Origin: Phytohabitans sp037414955
GTDB lineage: Bacteria; Actinomycetota; Actinomycetes; Mycobacteriales; Micromonosporaceae
NCBI GenBank assembly: GCA_037414955.1
Contig: JBBEWH010000048.1
Location: 1-64,000 of the forward strand
Reading direction: 5' to 3'
Length of the DNA stretch: 64,000 nucleotides
Below are positions 1 through 8,419 of the stretch, piece after piece; position 1 is the stretch's first letter; each line of letters opens with the position of its first letter. Made by a program: the position numbers and the translations under genes. The notes below the pieces were generated by a model, which was not told the DNA's origin, made no database searches, and saw only the letters and a list, made by a program, of their open reading frames with translations.

Positions 1-46
1 CCCCGCCCGCGTCGACCCCCCCCGGGTCTGCGGGGCCCGCCCCCAT

Positions 47-116
47 CCCCCTCCATGATCAAGGCGTCCTTCAAGTAGCTAGAACTACTTGAAGGACGCC
101 TTGATCATGGAGGGGG
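47..116. repeat. Family A palindrome, copy A1
   Basis: Near-perfect inverted repeat whose core arm starts CATGATCAAGGCGTCC and returns as its reverse complement around a 6-base loop; the flanking C-rich and G-rich bases extend the arms to about 32 bp. It lies downstream of the end of recG. The rest of 1-394 shows no gene: no reading frame there has a ribosome binding site or a recognisable protein, and the only other structure is the hairpin at 308-353. Confidence 0.95.
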
Positions 117-307
117 CGCGCCGATCGCTCCGTGCGCCGCACACCGTCGACCGCTGAGGCCCACGGGGCACGGGCGAATGCCGCCGAAGCAGCAGGCCCC
201 CGCCCATCCGCCCCAGGTGCCCGGGGGGACGTGCGCCGCCGCAACGCCGCCGGATAGCACACACCAAAAAGCCGCATATCGCGCGAGCCGCAGCGCCGCT
301 CTCGTGA

Positions 308-353
308 ATCTTGACGCCGTGGCGTCGTGATAGCGACGCCAAAACGTCAAGAT
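308..353. terminator. Nested hairpin downstream of recG
   Basis: Outer arms ATCTTGACG and CGTCAAGAT enclose inner arms TGGCGTCG and CGACGCCA. It lies about 40 bases past the recG stop and could end the minus-strand transcript. There is no U-tract, so a terminator role is inferred from position. Confidence 0.45.
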
Positions 354-394
354 CTCCCACCCGCGCACCTCAAGATCAAGGATGGGCTATCGCG

Positions 395-2569
395 TCAGCC
401 CTTTTCGAGGTATTCGGCGCGTTCTTCGTCGACGAAGGTCGCGATGGACGCCGCGAGGGCCGGGTGGCGGGTCAGCTCGGGGTCGTCCTCCAGCAAGGAG
501 ATCGCCTCCAACCGTGCCTCGCCGATCAGCTTCGCGTCGCGCAGCAACGACAGCAGCCGCAGGTGAGACCGCCGGCCGGACTGGGTGGCGCCCAGCACGT
601 CGCCCTCCCGGCGCTGCTCCAGGTCGAGCTCGGCGAGCCGGAACCCGTCGGTCGTGGAGGCCACCGCGTCGAGCCGTTCCCGGGCGGGCGTGGCTTCCGC
701 CGCCTCGGTGACCAGCAGGCACAGGCCGGGCGCCGAGCCCCGCCCGACCCGGCCACGCAGTTGGTGCAGCTGGGACACGCCGAACCGCTCGGCGTCGAGC
801 ACGACCATCACGGTGGCGTTGGGCACGTTGACGCCGACCTCGATCACGGTGGTGGCGACCAGCACATCCAGCTCACCCGCCGCGTACGCCCGCATCACCG
901 CGTCTTTCTCGTCAGCCGGCAGCCGGCCGTGCAGCACCCCGAGGCGCAGCCCGTGCAGCGGCCCGTCGGCAAGCAGCGGCGCCACATCGAGCACCGCCAG
1001 CGGCGGCCGCCGCCCGTTCTCCTCCCCGATAGGAGCGTCCTCGTCGGCCGACGGCGCGTCGCCGATGCGCGGACACACCACGTATGCCTGGTGTCCGGCG
1101 GCCACCTCCTCGCGGATCCGCTGCCAGGTGCGGTCGAGGAAGGCGGGCTTCTCGGCGGCCGGCACCACGTGTGAGGCGATCGGCGAGCGCCCCACCGGCA
1201 GCTGGGACAGGGTCGAGACCTCCAGATCGCCGTACACGGTCATGGCCACCGTGCGCGGGATGGGCGTCGCCGTCATGACCAGCGTGTGTGGTGGCTGCTC
1301 GGCCTTGGCCCGCAGCGCGTCGCGCTGCTCGACGCCGAACCGGTGCTGCTCGTCGACCACCACAAGCCCCAGATCGGCGAAGTCGACGCCCTCGTAGAGC
1401 AGGGCGTGGGTGCCGACGATGATGCCGGCGGCGCCGCTGGCCACCTCGTCCAGGGCTCGGCGCCGGGCCGCCGCACCGAGCGAACCGGTCACCAGCGTGA
1501 TCCGGGTGGCCTGGTCGGCGGAGTCCAGCTCGCCGGCCCGGCCCATCGCACCGAGCAGCTCGGCGATGCCCCGGTAGTGCTGAGCGGCGAGCACCTCGGT
1601 GGGAGCGAGCATCGCCGCCTGGCCGCCGGCGTCGACGACCTGCAACATCGCGCGCACCGCCACCAGCGTCTTGCCGGAACCCACCTCGCCCTGGAGCAGG
1701 CGGTGCATCGGGTGCGGGGTGGCCAGGTCGGCGGCGATCTCCGCACCGACGTCACGCTGGCCGGCCGTCAACTCGTACGGCAAGGTGGCGTCGAACGCGG
1801 CCAGCAGCCCGTCGTCGCGGCGGGGGCGCGGGCGGGCCGGCCAGTCCGCGGCGCGGCGCTTGCGCTGCACGAGCGTGAGCTGCACGGCGAACGCCTCGTC
1901 CCACTTCAGCCGGCGCCGGGCCTGGAACATCCGCTCCTCGGCGGACGGCCGGTGGATCTCACGCAGCGCGGTGTCGAGGTCGAGCAGGTTGCGGCCGGCG
2001 CGGACGGTGGCCGGCAGCGGATCCTCGGTCACCCGCACCACGTCGAGCAACGTCCGCACAGCCTTGGCGATGATCCAGGATTTCAGCTTGGCGGACGCGG
2101 GATAGATCGGGATCACCGCCCCCGCGTAGTCCTCGACCTCGGACGACGCGTCGTCCTCCTCGCCGAGCAGCACATACTCCGGGAAGTTGAGCTGCCGCTT
2201 CCCCCGGTAGTCGGTGACCTTGCCGGCGAACAGCCCCCACCGGCCGGGGCGCAGCTCGCCGGCCCGCCAGGTGTTGCGCCGGCCGAAGAAGTTCAGCCCG
2301 AGCACTCCGCCGGAGCCGTCGCCGACGGTCACCTCCAGCATCTCGTCGGCGCCGCCCCTGATCCGCCGTTTGTTGCAGGCGAGCACCTGCGCCATCACCG
2401 TGACGTCGTCGCCGACCTGCAGGCCCTGGATGTCGGTGTGCTCGCCGCGCTGCTCGTAGCGCCGGGGGAAGTGGTAGAGCAGATCGCCCACCGTGTGCAG
2501 GTTGAGCTGCTTGGCCAGCGCCTTCGCGGTCGAGTCGCCGAGCAGCTTCTTCAGCGGGGTGTCCATCAT
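395..2569 (-). CDS. recG: ATP-dependent DNA helicase RecG
   Basis: RecG is a monomeric superfamily 2 helicase that reverses stalled forks and branch-migrates Holliday junctions. The 724-residue product has the N-terminal wedge/OB region (about 45-145), Walker A GEVGSGKT (294-301), the DEQHRFG box (406-412), TATPIPRT, and a C-terminal helicase domain ending in the QLRGRVGRG motif. Length is normal for the family. It is the last gene of a coupled chain: the DAK2 gene overlaps a 19-codon mini-cistron, and that cistron's stop codon overlaps the recG ATG. The same DAK2-recG order occurs in mycobacteria. A second Met follows immediately, so the start could be one codon later. Confidence 0.97.
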   Translation of the reverse strand: MMDTPLKKLLGDSTAKALAKQLNLHTVGDLLYHFPRRYEQRGEHTDIQGLQVGDDVTVMAQVLACNKRRIRGGADEMLEVTVGDGSGGVLGLNFFGRRNTWRAGELRPGRWGLFAGKVTDYRGKRQLNFPEYVLLGEEDDASSEVEDYAGAVIPIYPASAKLKSWIIAKAVRTLLDVVRVTEDPLPATVRAGRNLLDLDTALREIHRPSAEERMFQARRRLKWDEAFAVQLTLVQRKRRAADWPARPRPRRDDGLLAAFDATLPYELTAGQRDVGAEIAADLATPHPMHRLLQGEVGSGKTLVAVRAMLQVVDAGGQAAMLAPTEVLAAQHYRGIAELLGAMGRAGELDSADQATRITLVTGSLGAAARRRALDEVASGAAGIIVGTHALLYEGVDFADLGLVVVDEQHRFGVEQRDALRAKAEQPPHTLVMTATPIPRTVAMTVYGDLEVSTLSQLPVGRSPIASHVVPAAEKPAFLDRTWQRIREEVAAGHQAYVVCPRIGDAPSADEDAPIGEENGRRPPLAVLDVAPLLADGPLHGLRLGVLHGRLPADEKDAVMRAYAAGELDVLVATTVIEVGVNVPNATVMVVLDAERFGVSQLHQLRGRVGRGSAPGLCLLVTEAAEATPARERLDAVASTTDGFRLAELDLEQRREGDVLGATQSGRRSHLRLLSLLRDAKLIGEARLEAISLLEDDPELTRHPALAASIATFVDEERAEYLEKG

Positions 2570-2625
2570 GCGGGGCCCCCGCGGAATTGTGGAGCGAAGC
2601 GGAGCAGTTTCGTGGGGTGCTTCAT
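2566..2625 (-). CDS. 19-residue mini-cistron upstream of recG (FRGGPA peptide)
   Basis: Reads MKHPTKLLRFAPQFRGGPA and a stop. Its ATG overlaps the DAK2 TGA (ATGA) and its own TGA overlaps the recG ATG (ATGA), so ribosomes could pass through all three frames by termination-reinitiation. The last 21 bases include the palindrome GCGGGGGCCCCGC just before the recG start and are identical to those of a second mini-cistron at 38523-38579. No function is known to me. It may act as a translational-coupling linker or a dispersed element carrying a start signal. Confidence 0.6.
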   Translation of the reverse strand: MKHPTKLLRFAPQFRGGPA

Positions 2626-4220
2626 TCGACGCCTACCAGCAAGGGATAGGACGGCTGGCCGCCGTCGTAGACCTGCACCTCGGCGAACGGCCAGGCGCGC
2701 GCCAGATGCGCGCGCAGCGCGTCGCCGAACCCGTCGGGAATGTCGGCGCCCAGCAGCAGGGTCACCAGCTCGCCGCCGCCACCGAGCAGCCGGTCGAGCA
2801 GGTCGCGGCAGGTCTGGGTCAGGTCCTGGCCGATCAGGTGCACCTCGCCCTCGACCAGCGCGAGCACGTCGCCCGGCTCGCACCGCCCGGCCACCGTCAG
2901 CGCCGCCCGGGCCGCATAACACACCTCCGCGTATCGGCAGGCGCCCGCCGCCTCGGCCATCGCGATCACGTCGTCGTCGAACGGCCGGCCCGGCTCGCGC
3001 ACGGCCAGCGCGGCGAGCGCCTGCACCGGCGAGCGGGTGGGCACCACGCTCACCCGGACCCCGCGCTGCTGCGCCTCGGTCGCGGCGGCCGACGCCACCG
3101 CCTGCGTGTTGGGATCGTCGGGCAGGACGACCACCTCGGCGGCGCCGGTGGCCAGCACCGCGTCGAGGATCTGGCCGGTGGCCGGATTGGCGCCCACGAC
3201 CGTCGCCCCCTCGCCGGTGAGCAGCCTGGTCAGCCCGGCTCCAGCCGCCACGACGACCGCGCCACGGCCCTCCGGGTCAGGTCGGCGCGCCGGCGCCTGG
3301 TCGGCGAACCGGGTCACCGAGATGCGGTGCGGCCGGCCGGCCTCGACCCCGGCCTCGATGGCCGCGCCCACGTCGTTGACGTGGACGTGCACATTCCACG
3401 TCGGGGGGTCGCCGCCGTCGCCCACCACGACCAGGGAGTCGCCCAGACCGGCCAGGACCAGCTTCAACGCCTCGACGGCCGGCTCGGGCGCGTCGAGCAG
3501 ATACTGCACCTCATACCCGTACGCCGAGGAACCGGTCTCGCGCGCGGCCATGAGCGGCCGGCGGGCCGCGAGCGGCGCCTCGACCGGCGCCTCCCCCGTG
3601 ACGACCGCGACCAGCGCGTCGAGCAACACGCACAGGCCGCGCCCGCCGGCGTCGACCACGCCGGCGCGCGCGAGCGCCGGCAACTGCTCGGGGGTACGCG
3701 CCAGCGCCCGCCCCGCCGCCGCGGCGGCCGACCGGGACACCGCGTCGAGGTCGTCGGAGTCGCTGTCGGCAGCGCCCGCGGCCGCCGCTGCCGCGACCGT
3801 GAGCATGGTGCCCTCGACCGGCGCGGCCACCGCGGCGTAGGCGGCGCTGGCCGCGGCGCCGAGCGCGGCGGCGAGCGCCTTGCCCCGCGCGGGGGTGGTG
3901 TCACCGAGCGACTCGGCCAGCCCGCGGAGCAGCTGCGACAGGATGACGCCGGAGTTGCCGCGCGCGCCGAGCAGGGCGCCCCGCGCCATCAGGCCCAGCG
4001 CCTGCCCATGCGCCGTCTGCGCCCCGTCGCCCGCCACCTCGAGGTCGAGCCCGACGGCCTGCTGCGCGGACGACATGGTGAGCACGAGGTTGGTGCCGGT
4101 GTCGCCGTCGGGCACCGGGTAGACATTCAGCTCGTCGATCTCGTGCTGGTGCCGGCGCAGCGCGTCGAGCCCGGCGGCGCACCACTGGCGCACCGCAGCC
4201 GCGTCCAACGTCTCCAGCAC
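2622..4220 (-). CDS. DAK2/FakA-like kinase-domain protein
   Basis: The 532-residue product begins with a DhaL/DAK2 fold. It carries NVYPVPDGDTGTNL (32-45), whose Asp residues bind Mg-ATP in dihydroxyacetone kinases and FakA, and ARGNSGVILSQ in the second half of that domain. The middle and C-terminal parts match the FakA/YloV-type layout. In Firmicutes such proteins phosphorylate fatty acids bound to FakB; no FakB-like gene is visible here, so the substrate is open. In M. tuberculosis the equivalent place holds two separate genes (Rv2974c, Rv2975c); here they appear as one. It heads the recG transcript, with a dispersed palindrome upstream. Confidence 0.88.
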   Translation of the reverse strand: MLETLDAAAVRQWCAAGLDALRRHQHEIDELNVYPVPDGDTGTNLVLTMSSAQQAVGLDLEVAGDGAQTAHGQALGLMARGALLGARGNSGVILSQLLRGLAESLGDTTPARGKALAAALGAAASAAYAAVAAPVEGTMLTVAAAAAAGAADSDSDDLDAVSRSAAAAAGRALARTPEQLPALARAGVVDAGGRGLCVLLDALVAVVTGEAPVEAPLAARRPLMAARETGSSAYGYEVQYLLDAPEPAVEALKLVLAGLGDSLVVVGDGGDPPTWNVHVHVNDVGAAIEAGVEAGRPHRISVTRFADQAPARRPDPEGRGAVVVAAGAGLTRLLTGEGATVVGANPATGQILDAVLATGAAEVVVLPDDPNTQAVASAAATEAQQRGVRVSVVPTRSPVQALAALAVREPGRPFDDDVIAMAEAAGACRYAEVCYAARAALTVAGRCEPGDVLALVEGEVHLIGQDLTQTCRDLLDRLLGGGGELVTLLLGADIPDGFGDALRAHLARAWPFAEVQVYDGGQPSYPLLVGVE

Positions 4221-4274
4221 GCGACGAGCCTACTGGTGACCACCGACACTCACCGCGCTCCGCGCCTCGTGTGT

Positions 4275-4325
4275 TAGGAAGGGACCCTTCCTATGCGAAA
4301 AGCGATAACAAGGGGCCCTTCCTTG
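4275..4325. repeat. Family C palindrome, copy C1
   Basis: Two GGAAGGG-N-CCCTTCC-type arms, each itself palindromic, flank a central CCTATGCGAAAAGCGATA. It lies between the divergent DAK2 and rpmB genes. A second copy (54551-54602) lies inside the epimerase reading frame. Confidence 0.85.
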
Positions 4326-4433
4326 CTGGGGGTGCACCCGGTTGGGCGGGGCGGGGTGGGATCGGGTAACCTGGCCAGGTTGCCCGGGCGAGTCCGAGGG
4401 CGACCTCATGAACGACAATCCCAGGAGTATCCC

Positions 4434-4625
4434 GTGGCTAGCGTCTGCGACGTCTGTGGTAAGGGGCCGGGCTTCGGCCACAACGTGTCCCACTCGCACC
4501 GGCGGACCAACCGCCGCTGGAACCCGAACATCCAGACGGTGCGCACCCCGGCCGGTGGCGGCACGACCCGCAAGCTGCGGGTCTGCACCTCGTGCATCAA
4601 GGCCGGCAAGGTCGTCCGCGCCTAA
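4434..4625 (+). CDS. rpmB: 50S ribosomal protein L28
   Basis: L28 is a structural protein of the large ribosomal subunit. The 63-residue product starts VASVCDVCGKGPGFGHNVSH and carries two CxxC pairs (5/8 and 51/54), marking the zinc-binding C+ paralog. The GTG start is chosen because it gives the canonical N-terminus; longer in-frame starts upstream would add residues not seen in L28. The transcript ends at a strong GC hairpin just downstream. Position beside the DAK2-recG genes is typical of actinobacteria. Confidence 0.96.
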   Translation: MASVCDVCGKGPGFGHNVSHSHRRTNRRWNPNIQTVRTPAGGGTTRKLRVCTSCIKAGKVVRA

Positions 4626-4646
4626 CCGACCCTTTCATACGCGCTG

Positions 4647-4674
4647 AGCCGCCGGGCCCGAAGGCCCGGCGGCT
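4647..4674 (+). terminator. rpmB hairpin terminator
   Basis: Perfect 12-bp stem AGCCGCCGGGCC / GGCCCGGCGGCT with a CGAA tetraloop, starting 21 bases after the rpmB stop. It lacks a clear T-run, as is common in actinobacteria. Confidence 0.8.
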
Positions 4675-4684
4675 ACGTGTGTCT

Positions 4685-4748
4685 CCCCCATGATCAAGGC
4701 GTCCCTCAAGTCGTTAGGACTACTTGAGGGACGCCTTGATCATGGGGG
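4685..4748. repeat. Family A palindrome, copy A2
   Basis: Full palindrome between the convergent rpmB and thiL genes, with arms extended by CCCCC/GGGGG. It has the CCTCAAG/CTTGAGG stem variant. The thiL stop begins at the next base. Confidence 0.95.
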
Positions 4749-5684
4749 TTAGAAGTGTTGCCAGCCGGTGGGGCCCTTGTAGGGGACGCCGTCGACGGTC
4801 ACCCCGGCGCCCGCGCGCACCTCGCCCACCACGCGCCACGGCTCCGGCAGCGCGACGCCCGCGGGGAACGCCGCCGCCAGCGCGTGGTCGTCGCCGCCAC
4901 TCAAAATCCAGGTGTACGGGTTGACGCCGAGCGCCTGTGCCGCGTCCCGCATCTGCGCCGGCACCTCGAACGCCTCCCGCCGGACGTTGATCGCCACCCC
5001 GCTGGCCGTCGCCACGTGCCCGAGGTCGGACAGCAGCCCATCCGACACGTCGATCATGGCGGTGGCGCCGAGCCGGGCCGCCTCCGGGCCGGCCGCATAG
5101 CAGACCTCCGGCCGCCGGTACGCCTGCACGAGCAGCTTCGGCGTCCGGAAGCCGCGCGACAGCACCGTGTACCCCGCCGCGGCGTACCCGATCCGCCCGG
5201 CGATGGCGACCACGTCGCCGGGCCGTGCCCCACCGCGCACGACGGGCGCCCGGCCCTCCAGATCGCCGAGCGCGGTGACCGCGATCGTCAGCGTGGGGCT
5301 CGCGGACATGTCCCCGCCGACGACGCTGGCCTTGACGATGGCCGCCTCGGCGGCCAAGCCGTCGGCGAGGTCCTCGGCCCAGCCCACCTCCAGCCCGGGT
5401 GGCACGCACAGCGCCACCAGCAGGGCGGTCGGCGCCGCGCCCATCGCGACGATGTCGGCCAGGTTGGCGGCGGCGGCCCGGTGCCCGACGTCGACGGCGG
5501 TGCACCAGTCGCGCCGGAAGTGCCGGCCCTCGACCAGCACGTCGGTCGACGCGACGACCCGGCCGTCCCTGGCCGCGACCACGGCCGCGTCGTCACCCGG
5601 CCCCAGCAGCGCGGCTGGCCCGAGCGGCAGCCGGGAGGTGATCCGGGCGATTAGCCCGAACTCACCGGTTCTCGCCACATCCAC
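4749..5684 (-). CDS. thiL: Thiamine-monophosphate kinase
   Basis: ThiL phosphorylates thiamine monophosphate to thiamine diphosphate with ATP, the last step of cofactor synthesis in the cytosol. The 311-residue product has the family's LLGPGDDAAVV metal/nucleotide motif (27-37), ASTDVLVEGRHFRRDW, the DMSASP region and SGGDDHALA near the C-terminus. Length fits the family. It is divergent from the Lrp-like gene, with about 90 bases between them; the start is GTG. It lies in the position of Rv2977c, but the ung gene found nearby in mycobacteria is absent. Confidence 0.95.
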   Translation of the reverse strand: MDVARTGEFGLIARITSRLPLGPAALLGPGDDAAVVAARDGRVVASTDVLVEGRHFRRDWCTAVDVGHRAAAANLADIVAMGAAPTALLVALCVPPGLEVGWAEDLADGLAAEAAIVKASVVGGDMSASPTLTIAVTALGDLEGRAPVVRGGARPGDVVAIAGRIGYAAAGYTVLSRGFRTPKLLVQAYRRPEVCYAAGPEAARLGATAMIDVSDGLLSDLGHVATASGVAINVRREAFEVPAQMRDAAQALGVNPYTWILSGGDDHALAAAFPAGVALPEPWRVVGEVRAGAGVTVDGVPYKGPTGWQHF

Positions 5685-5776
5685 TGCGGCCTCCCTCGGG
5701 CACTGTCATGAATAGAACCTGTCCGTACGGTAGTTTCACGTTCGAGCCGCTGGCTGCGGCGGAGAGGAGTCGGATC

Positions 5777-6010
5777 GTGGTCCAGGCATACATCCTCATC
5801 CAGACCGAGGTCGGAAAAGCACGTGACGTGGCCGCGGCCATCAATGATGTTCCCGGGGTCGTCCGGGTCGACGCCGTGACCGGGCCGTACGACGTGGTCG
5901 TGCTCACAGAAGCACACACCGTCGACGAGCTGGGCAAAATGATCGTGAGTAAGGTGCAGATGGTTCCGGGTATCACCCGCACGTTGACGTGTTCGGTCGT
6001 TCACTTATAG
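5777..6010 (+). CDS. Lrp/AsnC ligand-binding-domain (stand-alone RAM) protein
   Basis: A 77-residue stand-alone RAM domain: VVQAYILIQTEVGKARDVAA through MVPGITRTLTCSVVH. The helix-turn-helix of full Lrp proteins is missing, so it probably senses a small ligand or pairs with other Lrp subunits rather than binding DNA alone. GTG at 5777 is chosen because GGAGAGGAG lies at the right distance and the RAM fold begins there; a longer frame from 5708 exists. The next gene starts 16 bases downstream and is probably co-transcribed. Confidence 0.85.
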   Translation: MVQAYILIQTEVGKARDVAAAINDVPGVVRVDAVTGPYDVVVLTEAHTVDELGKMIVSKVQMVPGITRTLTCSVVHL

Positions 6011-6026
6011 GTAGGAGCACTTATCG

Positions 6027-6587
6027 GTGGACAGGACAACCCGCCAGGCGGCGCTGTGGGCGACCGTGGTGGCGGTGCCACTGACCGCGCTGGTCGCTGT
6101 GTTCGCGATCAACGCGTTCGCCGCCGAGCCCGACCCTGAGCCCACGCCGTCCGCCACCACGCCCGGGCCGCGGTCCACGGCGCCGGTCGCGCTGGCCGCG
6201 CCCGCGCTGTCCGTGCGCGCGGCCACGGTGTGCCGCGCGCTGACCTCCCAACTGCCGGCGACGGTCCAGGACCTGGCCCAGCGCCCGGTGACCGCCGGCC
6301 CCGAGCAGAACGCGGCGTACGGCGACCCGGCGATCACGGTGTCCTGTGGCGGGGCACCGGTCTCCTTCCCACCGGACACCGAGCTGTGGGTGCTCAGCGG
6401 GGTGTGCTGGCACCTGGCTGAGCGGTCCGACGCGACGGTGTGGACGACGGTCGACCGCGAGGTGCCGGTGCGGGTGACCGTGCCGCGGGCGTACGAGGAG
6501 GCGGCCCAGCGCACGATCGCGTTCTCCCCCACGATCGTCGCGACCGTGCCCTCCCTCACCACACTCCCCAGCGGCTGCCGCGGCTGA
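6027..6587 (+). CDS. DUF3515 family secreted/anchored protein
   Basis: The 186-residue product has one N-terminal membrane segment or uncleaved signal (about 9-32), a Pro/Thr-rich linker, then a globular part with four cysteines (VCRAL, VSCGG, GVCWHL, SGCRG). This matches the DUF3515 family found beside ddl in many actinobacteria (Rv2980 in M. tuberculosis). Function is unknown. A gtaGGAGca ribosome binding site precedes the GTG start. It ends convergently with ddl, with a family A palindrome between. Confidence 0.85.
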   Translation: MDRTTRQAALWATVVAVPLTALVAVFAINAFAAEPDPEPTPSATTPGPRSTAPVALAAPALSVRAATVCRALTSQLPATVQDLAQRPVTAGPEQNAAYGDPAITVSCGGAPVSFPPDTELWVLSGVCWHLAERSDATVWTTVDREVPVRVTVPRAYEEAAQRTIAFSPTIVATVPSLTTLPSGCRG

Positions 6588-6599
6588 CCGGGCCACCCC

Positions 6600-6661
6600 T
6601 TCCATGATCAAGGCGTCCTTCAAGTCGCTAGAACTACTTGAAGGACGCCTTGATCATGGAA
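6600..6661. repeat. Family A palindrome, copy A3
   Basis: Full palindrome of the CTTCAAG/CTTGAAG type in the 74-base gap between the convergent DUF3515 and ddl genes. The ddl stop codon begins at the next base. Confidence 0.95.
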
Positions 6662-7750
6662 CTAGGTCGAGCGGCGTAGGGCGGTGCGGATCAGGCGGCT
6701 GATCAGCTTCGGGTACTCCAGACCGGCGGCCGCCCACATGCGCGGGAACATCGACGTCGGCGTGAACCCCGGCATCGTGTTGATCTCGTTGAGATAGACG
6801 TCAAGCTCCGGCGTGACGAAGAAGTCGACCCGGGCCAGCCCGGCGCAGTCGAGCGCCGTGAACGTGCGGCACGCGTACTCCTGCACCTGGCGGGTGACCC
6901 GCTCGGGCAGCCCGGCCGGGATGTCGAACTCGCAGGAGTCGTCGATGTACTTCGCCTCGAAGTCGTAGAAGTCGTGGCCGGTGACCCGCACCTCGGCCAG
7001 CAGCGACGCCTCCGGGGCACCGCCGGCCTCGCCCTCCAGCACGCCGCACTCGATCTCGCGGCCCACGATCGCGGCCTCGACCAGCACCTTCTGGTCGATC
7101 TCGCGCGCGGCGGCCACCGCCGCGTCGAGGTCGGCCCAGTCGGTGACCTTGGAGATCCCGTACGACGAGCCGGCGCGGGACGGCTTCACGAACACCGGCA
7201 GTCCGAGCCGCTCCTTGTCGGCCTCGGACAGCGTCACCCCGGCCCGCAGCACCGCGTACGGCCCGACCGGGATGCCGTCGGCGACCGCCAGCTTCTTGGT
7301 GAACTCCTTGTCCATGGCGGCGGCCGAGGCGAAGACGTTGGCGCCCACGTATGGGATGCCGGCCATCTCCAGCAGGCCCTGGATCGTGCCGTCCTCCCCG
7401 TACTTCCCGTGCAGGGCGGGGAAGACCACGTCGACCTCGGACAGGGCCCGCGGGCCGTCGGACGGGTCGAGCACCAGCAGGCCGTGCCCGGTCGGATCGG
7501 CCGGCAGCACCACGGCCGCGCCGGTCGCCGACGTGATCTCGGGCAGCTGCCGGTCGGTGATCGCGAGCCGGGCGGGGTCACCGTCGGTGAGCACCCACTG
7601 CCCGGCCCGGGTGATGCCGACCGGCACCACCTCGAACTCGCCCGGGTCGAGCGCCGCGAGGATGCTGCCGGCGCTCACGCAGGAGATCGCGTGCTCGGTG
7701 CTGCGACCGCCGAACACGACGGCCACCCGAGTCTTCCGTGGGCTGCTCAC
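6662..7750 (-). CDS. ddl: D-alanine--D-alanine ligase
   Basis: Ddl joins two D-alanines with ATP for the peptidoglycan stem peptide. The 362-residue product shows the N-terminal VAVVFGGRSTEHAISCVSA, the HGKYGEDGTIQGLLEM motif, the central ATP-grasp lid region (VFVKPSRAGSSYGI) and the C-terminal DFFVTPELDVYLNEINTMPGFTPTS catalytic segment. Length matches other actinobacterial Ddl. It occupies the Rv2981c position, but gpsA, adjacent in mycobacteria, lies 6.6 kb away here behind an inserted block. Confidence 0.97.
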   Translation of the reverse strand: MSSPRKTRVAVVFGGRSTEHAISCVSAGSILAALDPGEFEVVPVGITRAGQWVLTDGDPARLAITDRQLPEITSATGAAVVLPADPTGHGLLVLDPSDGPRALSEVDVVFPALHGKYGEDGTIQGLLEMAGIPYVGANVFASAAAMDKEFTKKLAVADGIPVGPYAVLRAGVTLSEADKERLGLPVFVKPSRAGSSYGISKVTDWADLDAAVAAAREIDQKVLVEAAIVGREIECGVLEGEAGGAPEASLLAEVRVTGHDFYDFEAKYIDDSCEFDIPAGLPERVTRQVQEYACRTFTALDCAGLARVDFFVTPELDVYLNEINTMPGFTPTSMFPRMWAAAGLEYPKLISRLIRTALRRST

Positions 7751-7814
7751 GCGGTGGACCCTACCCCTCGCGAGCCGGCCGCGCTGCGGTACCAGGCACC
7801 GGCCCGCGCGTCAT

Positions 7815-8081
7815 CTACCAGTGGTAACGCCGCCGCCGCTTCTTGTAGTGACCGTGGTAGCCGTAGTGCTTCTGCTTGTAGTGACCGTGGTATCCATAAT
7901 GCGGCCCGGGCTGGGGTCCGTAGCCGTAGCGCGGCCCGTGGCCGTAGTGACCATGCCCCGCTTTGCGGTGCAGCTGGTGCTCGACCATGCTGGCCGCCGA
8001 GTGGTGGCCGCGCCGCCGAAGAAAGTGACCGATCTTGGCCGCCAGCATCGAGTAGAACATCGACTTGAAGTGTCGTCCCAT
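7815..8081 (-). CDS. Small Gly/His/Tyr-rich basic protein
   Basis: An 88-residue product with two halves. Residues 1-40 form an amphipathic basic region (MGRHFKSMFYSMLAAKIGHF). The rest is low complexity with repeated GYHGHYK and ends in KKRRRRYHW. A good ribosome binding site (AGGAGGG, about 7 bases before ATG) supports translation. I do not recognise a family. The His/Tyr/Arg composition could bind metal, nucleic acid or anionic surfaces, but that is speculation. It is divergent from the HTH/Clp-N pair, so the palindromic operators at 8135-8180 could also influence it. Confidence 0.6.
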   Translation of the reverse strand: MGRHFKSMFYSMLAAKIGHFLRRRGHHSAASMVEHQLHRKAGHGHYGHGPRYGYGPQPGPHYGYHGHYKQKHYGYHGHYKKRRRRYHW

Positions 8082-8134
8082 TCGTGACCCTCCTGGTTAC
8101 AGGGTAGGCGGCACCCCTGTGAGCTGGCTGTAAG

Positions 8135-8180
8135 CTGTCAACCAGAGTTGACAGATGCACGATGTCAACGTAGGTTGACA
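8135..8180 (+). promoter_or_regulatory. Two tandem TGTCAAC-N4-GTTGACA operators
   Basis: Two copies of the palindrome TGTCAAC-N4-GTTGACA: arms 8135-8142/8147-8154 (extended by C and G) and 8163-8169/8174-8180. Their centres are 27 bp apart, about 2.6 helical turns. The second ends two bases before the ATG of the HTH gene, so a bound protein would block both promoter and start codon. Autoregulation by the HTH protein is inferred. Confidence 0.75.
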
Positions 8181-8182
8181 GC

Positions 8183-8419
8183 ATGACGGAGGCAACCGAG
8201 CTCGCCGCGGCCGCCGGCAGCGCCGACCCCCGGGTCGGCCTCCGCGCGGTCCGCGCGCTCCGCCGCCTCCTGGAGACGCTGGAAGCGCTCCAGGTCGACA
8301 ACGCGCGGCGGCACGGCTGGTCCTGGCAGGAGATCGCGGACGCGCTCGAAGTGACCAGGCAGGGAGTACACAAGAAGCACGCCGGCCGCGCGCCGGCGGG
8401 AGCCCAGCGGGAGGCGTGA
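8183..8419 (+). CDS. Small helix-turn-helix DNA-binding protein
   Basis: The 78-residue protein consists of a helical N-terminal part (RAVRALRRLLETLEALQVDNARR) followed by a helix-turn-helix: WSWQEIADALEVTRQGVHKKH (about 46-66). No ligand domain is present. The ATG follows the second operator almost directly with no ribosome binding site, so the mRNA may be leaderless. Its TGA overlaps the ATG of the Clp-N gene, so the two are translationally coupled. The likely role is repressor of its own operon through the two upstream palindromes. Confidence 0.8.
   Translation: MTEATELAAAAGSADPRVGLRAVRALRRLLETLEALQVDNARRHGWSWQEIADALEVTRQGVHKKHAGRAPAGAQREA

Noticed and set aside
311..3220. Long plus-strand frames opposite recG and the DAK2 gene
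   Set aside because: High GC gives long antisense frames; these are rich in His, Arg and Gln with no domains, while the minus strand encodes clear conserved proteins.
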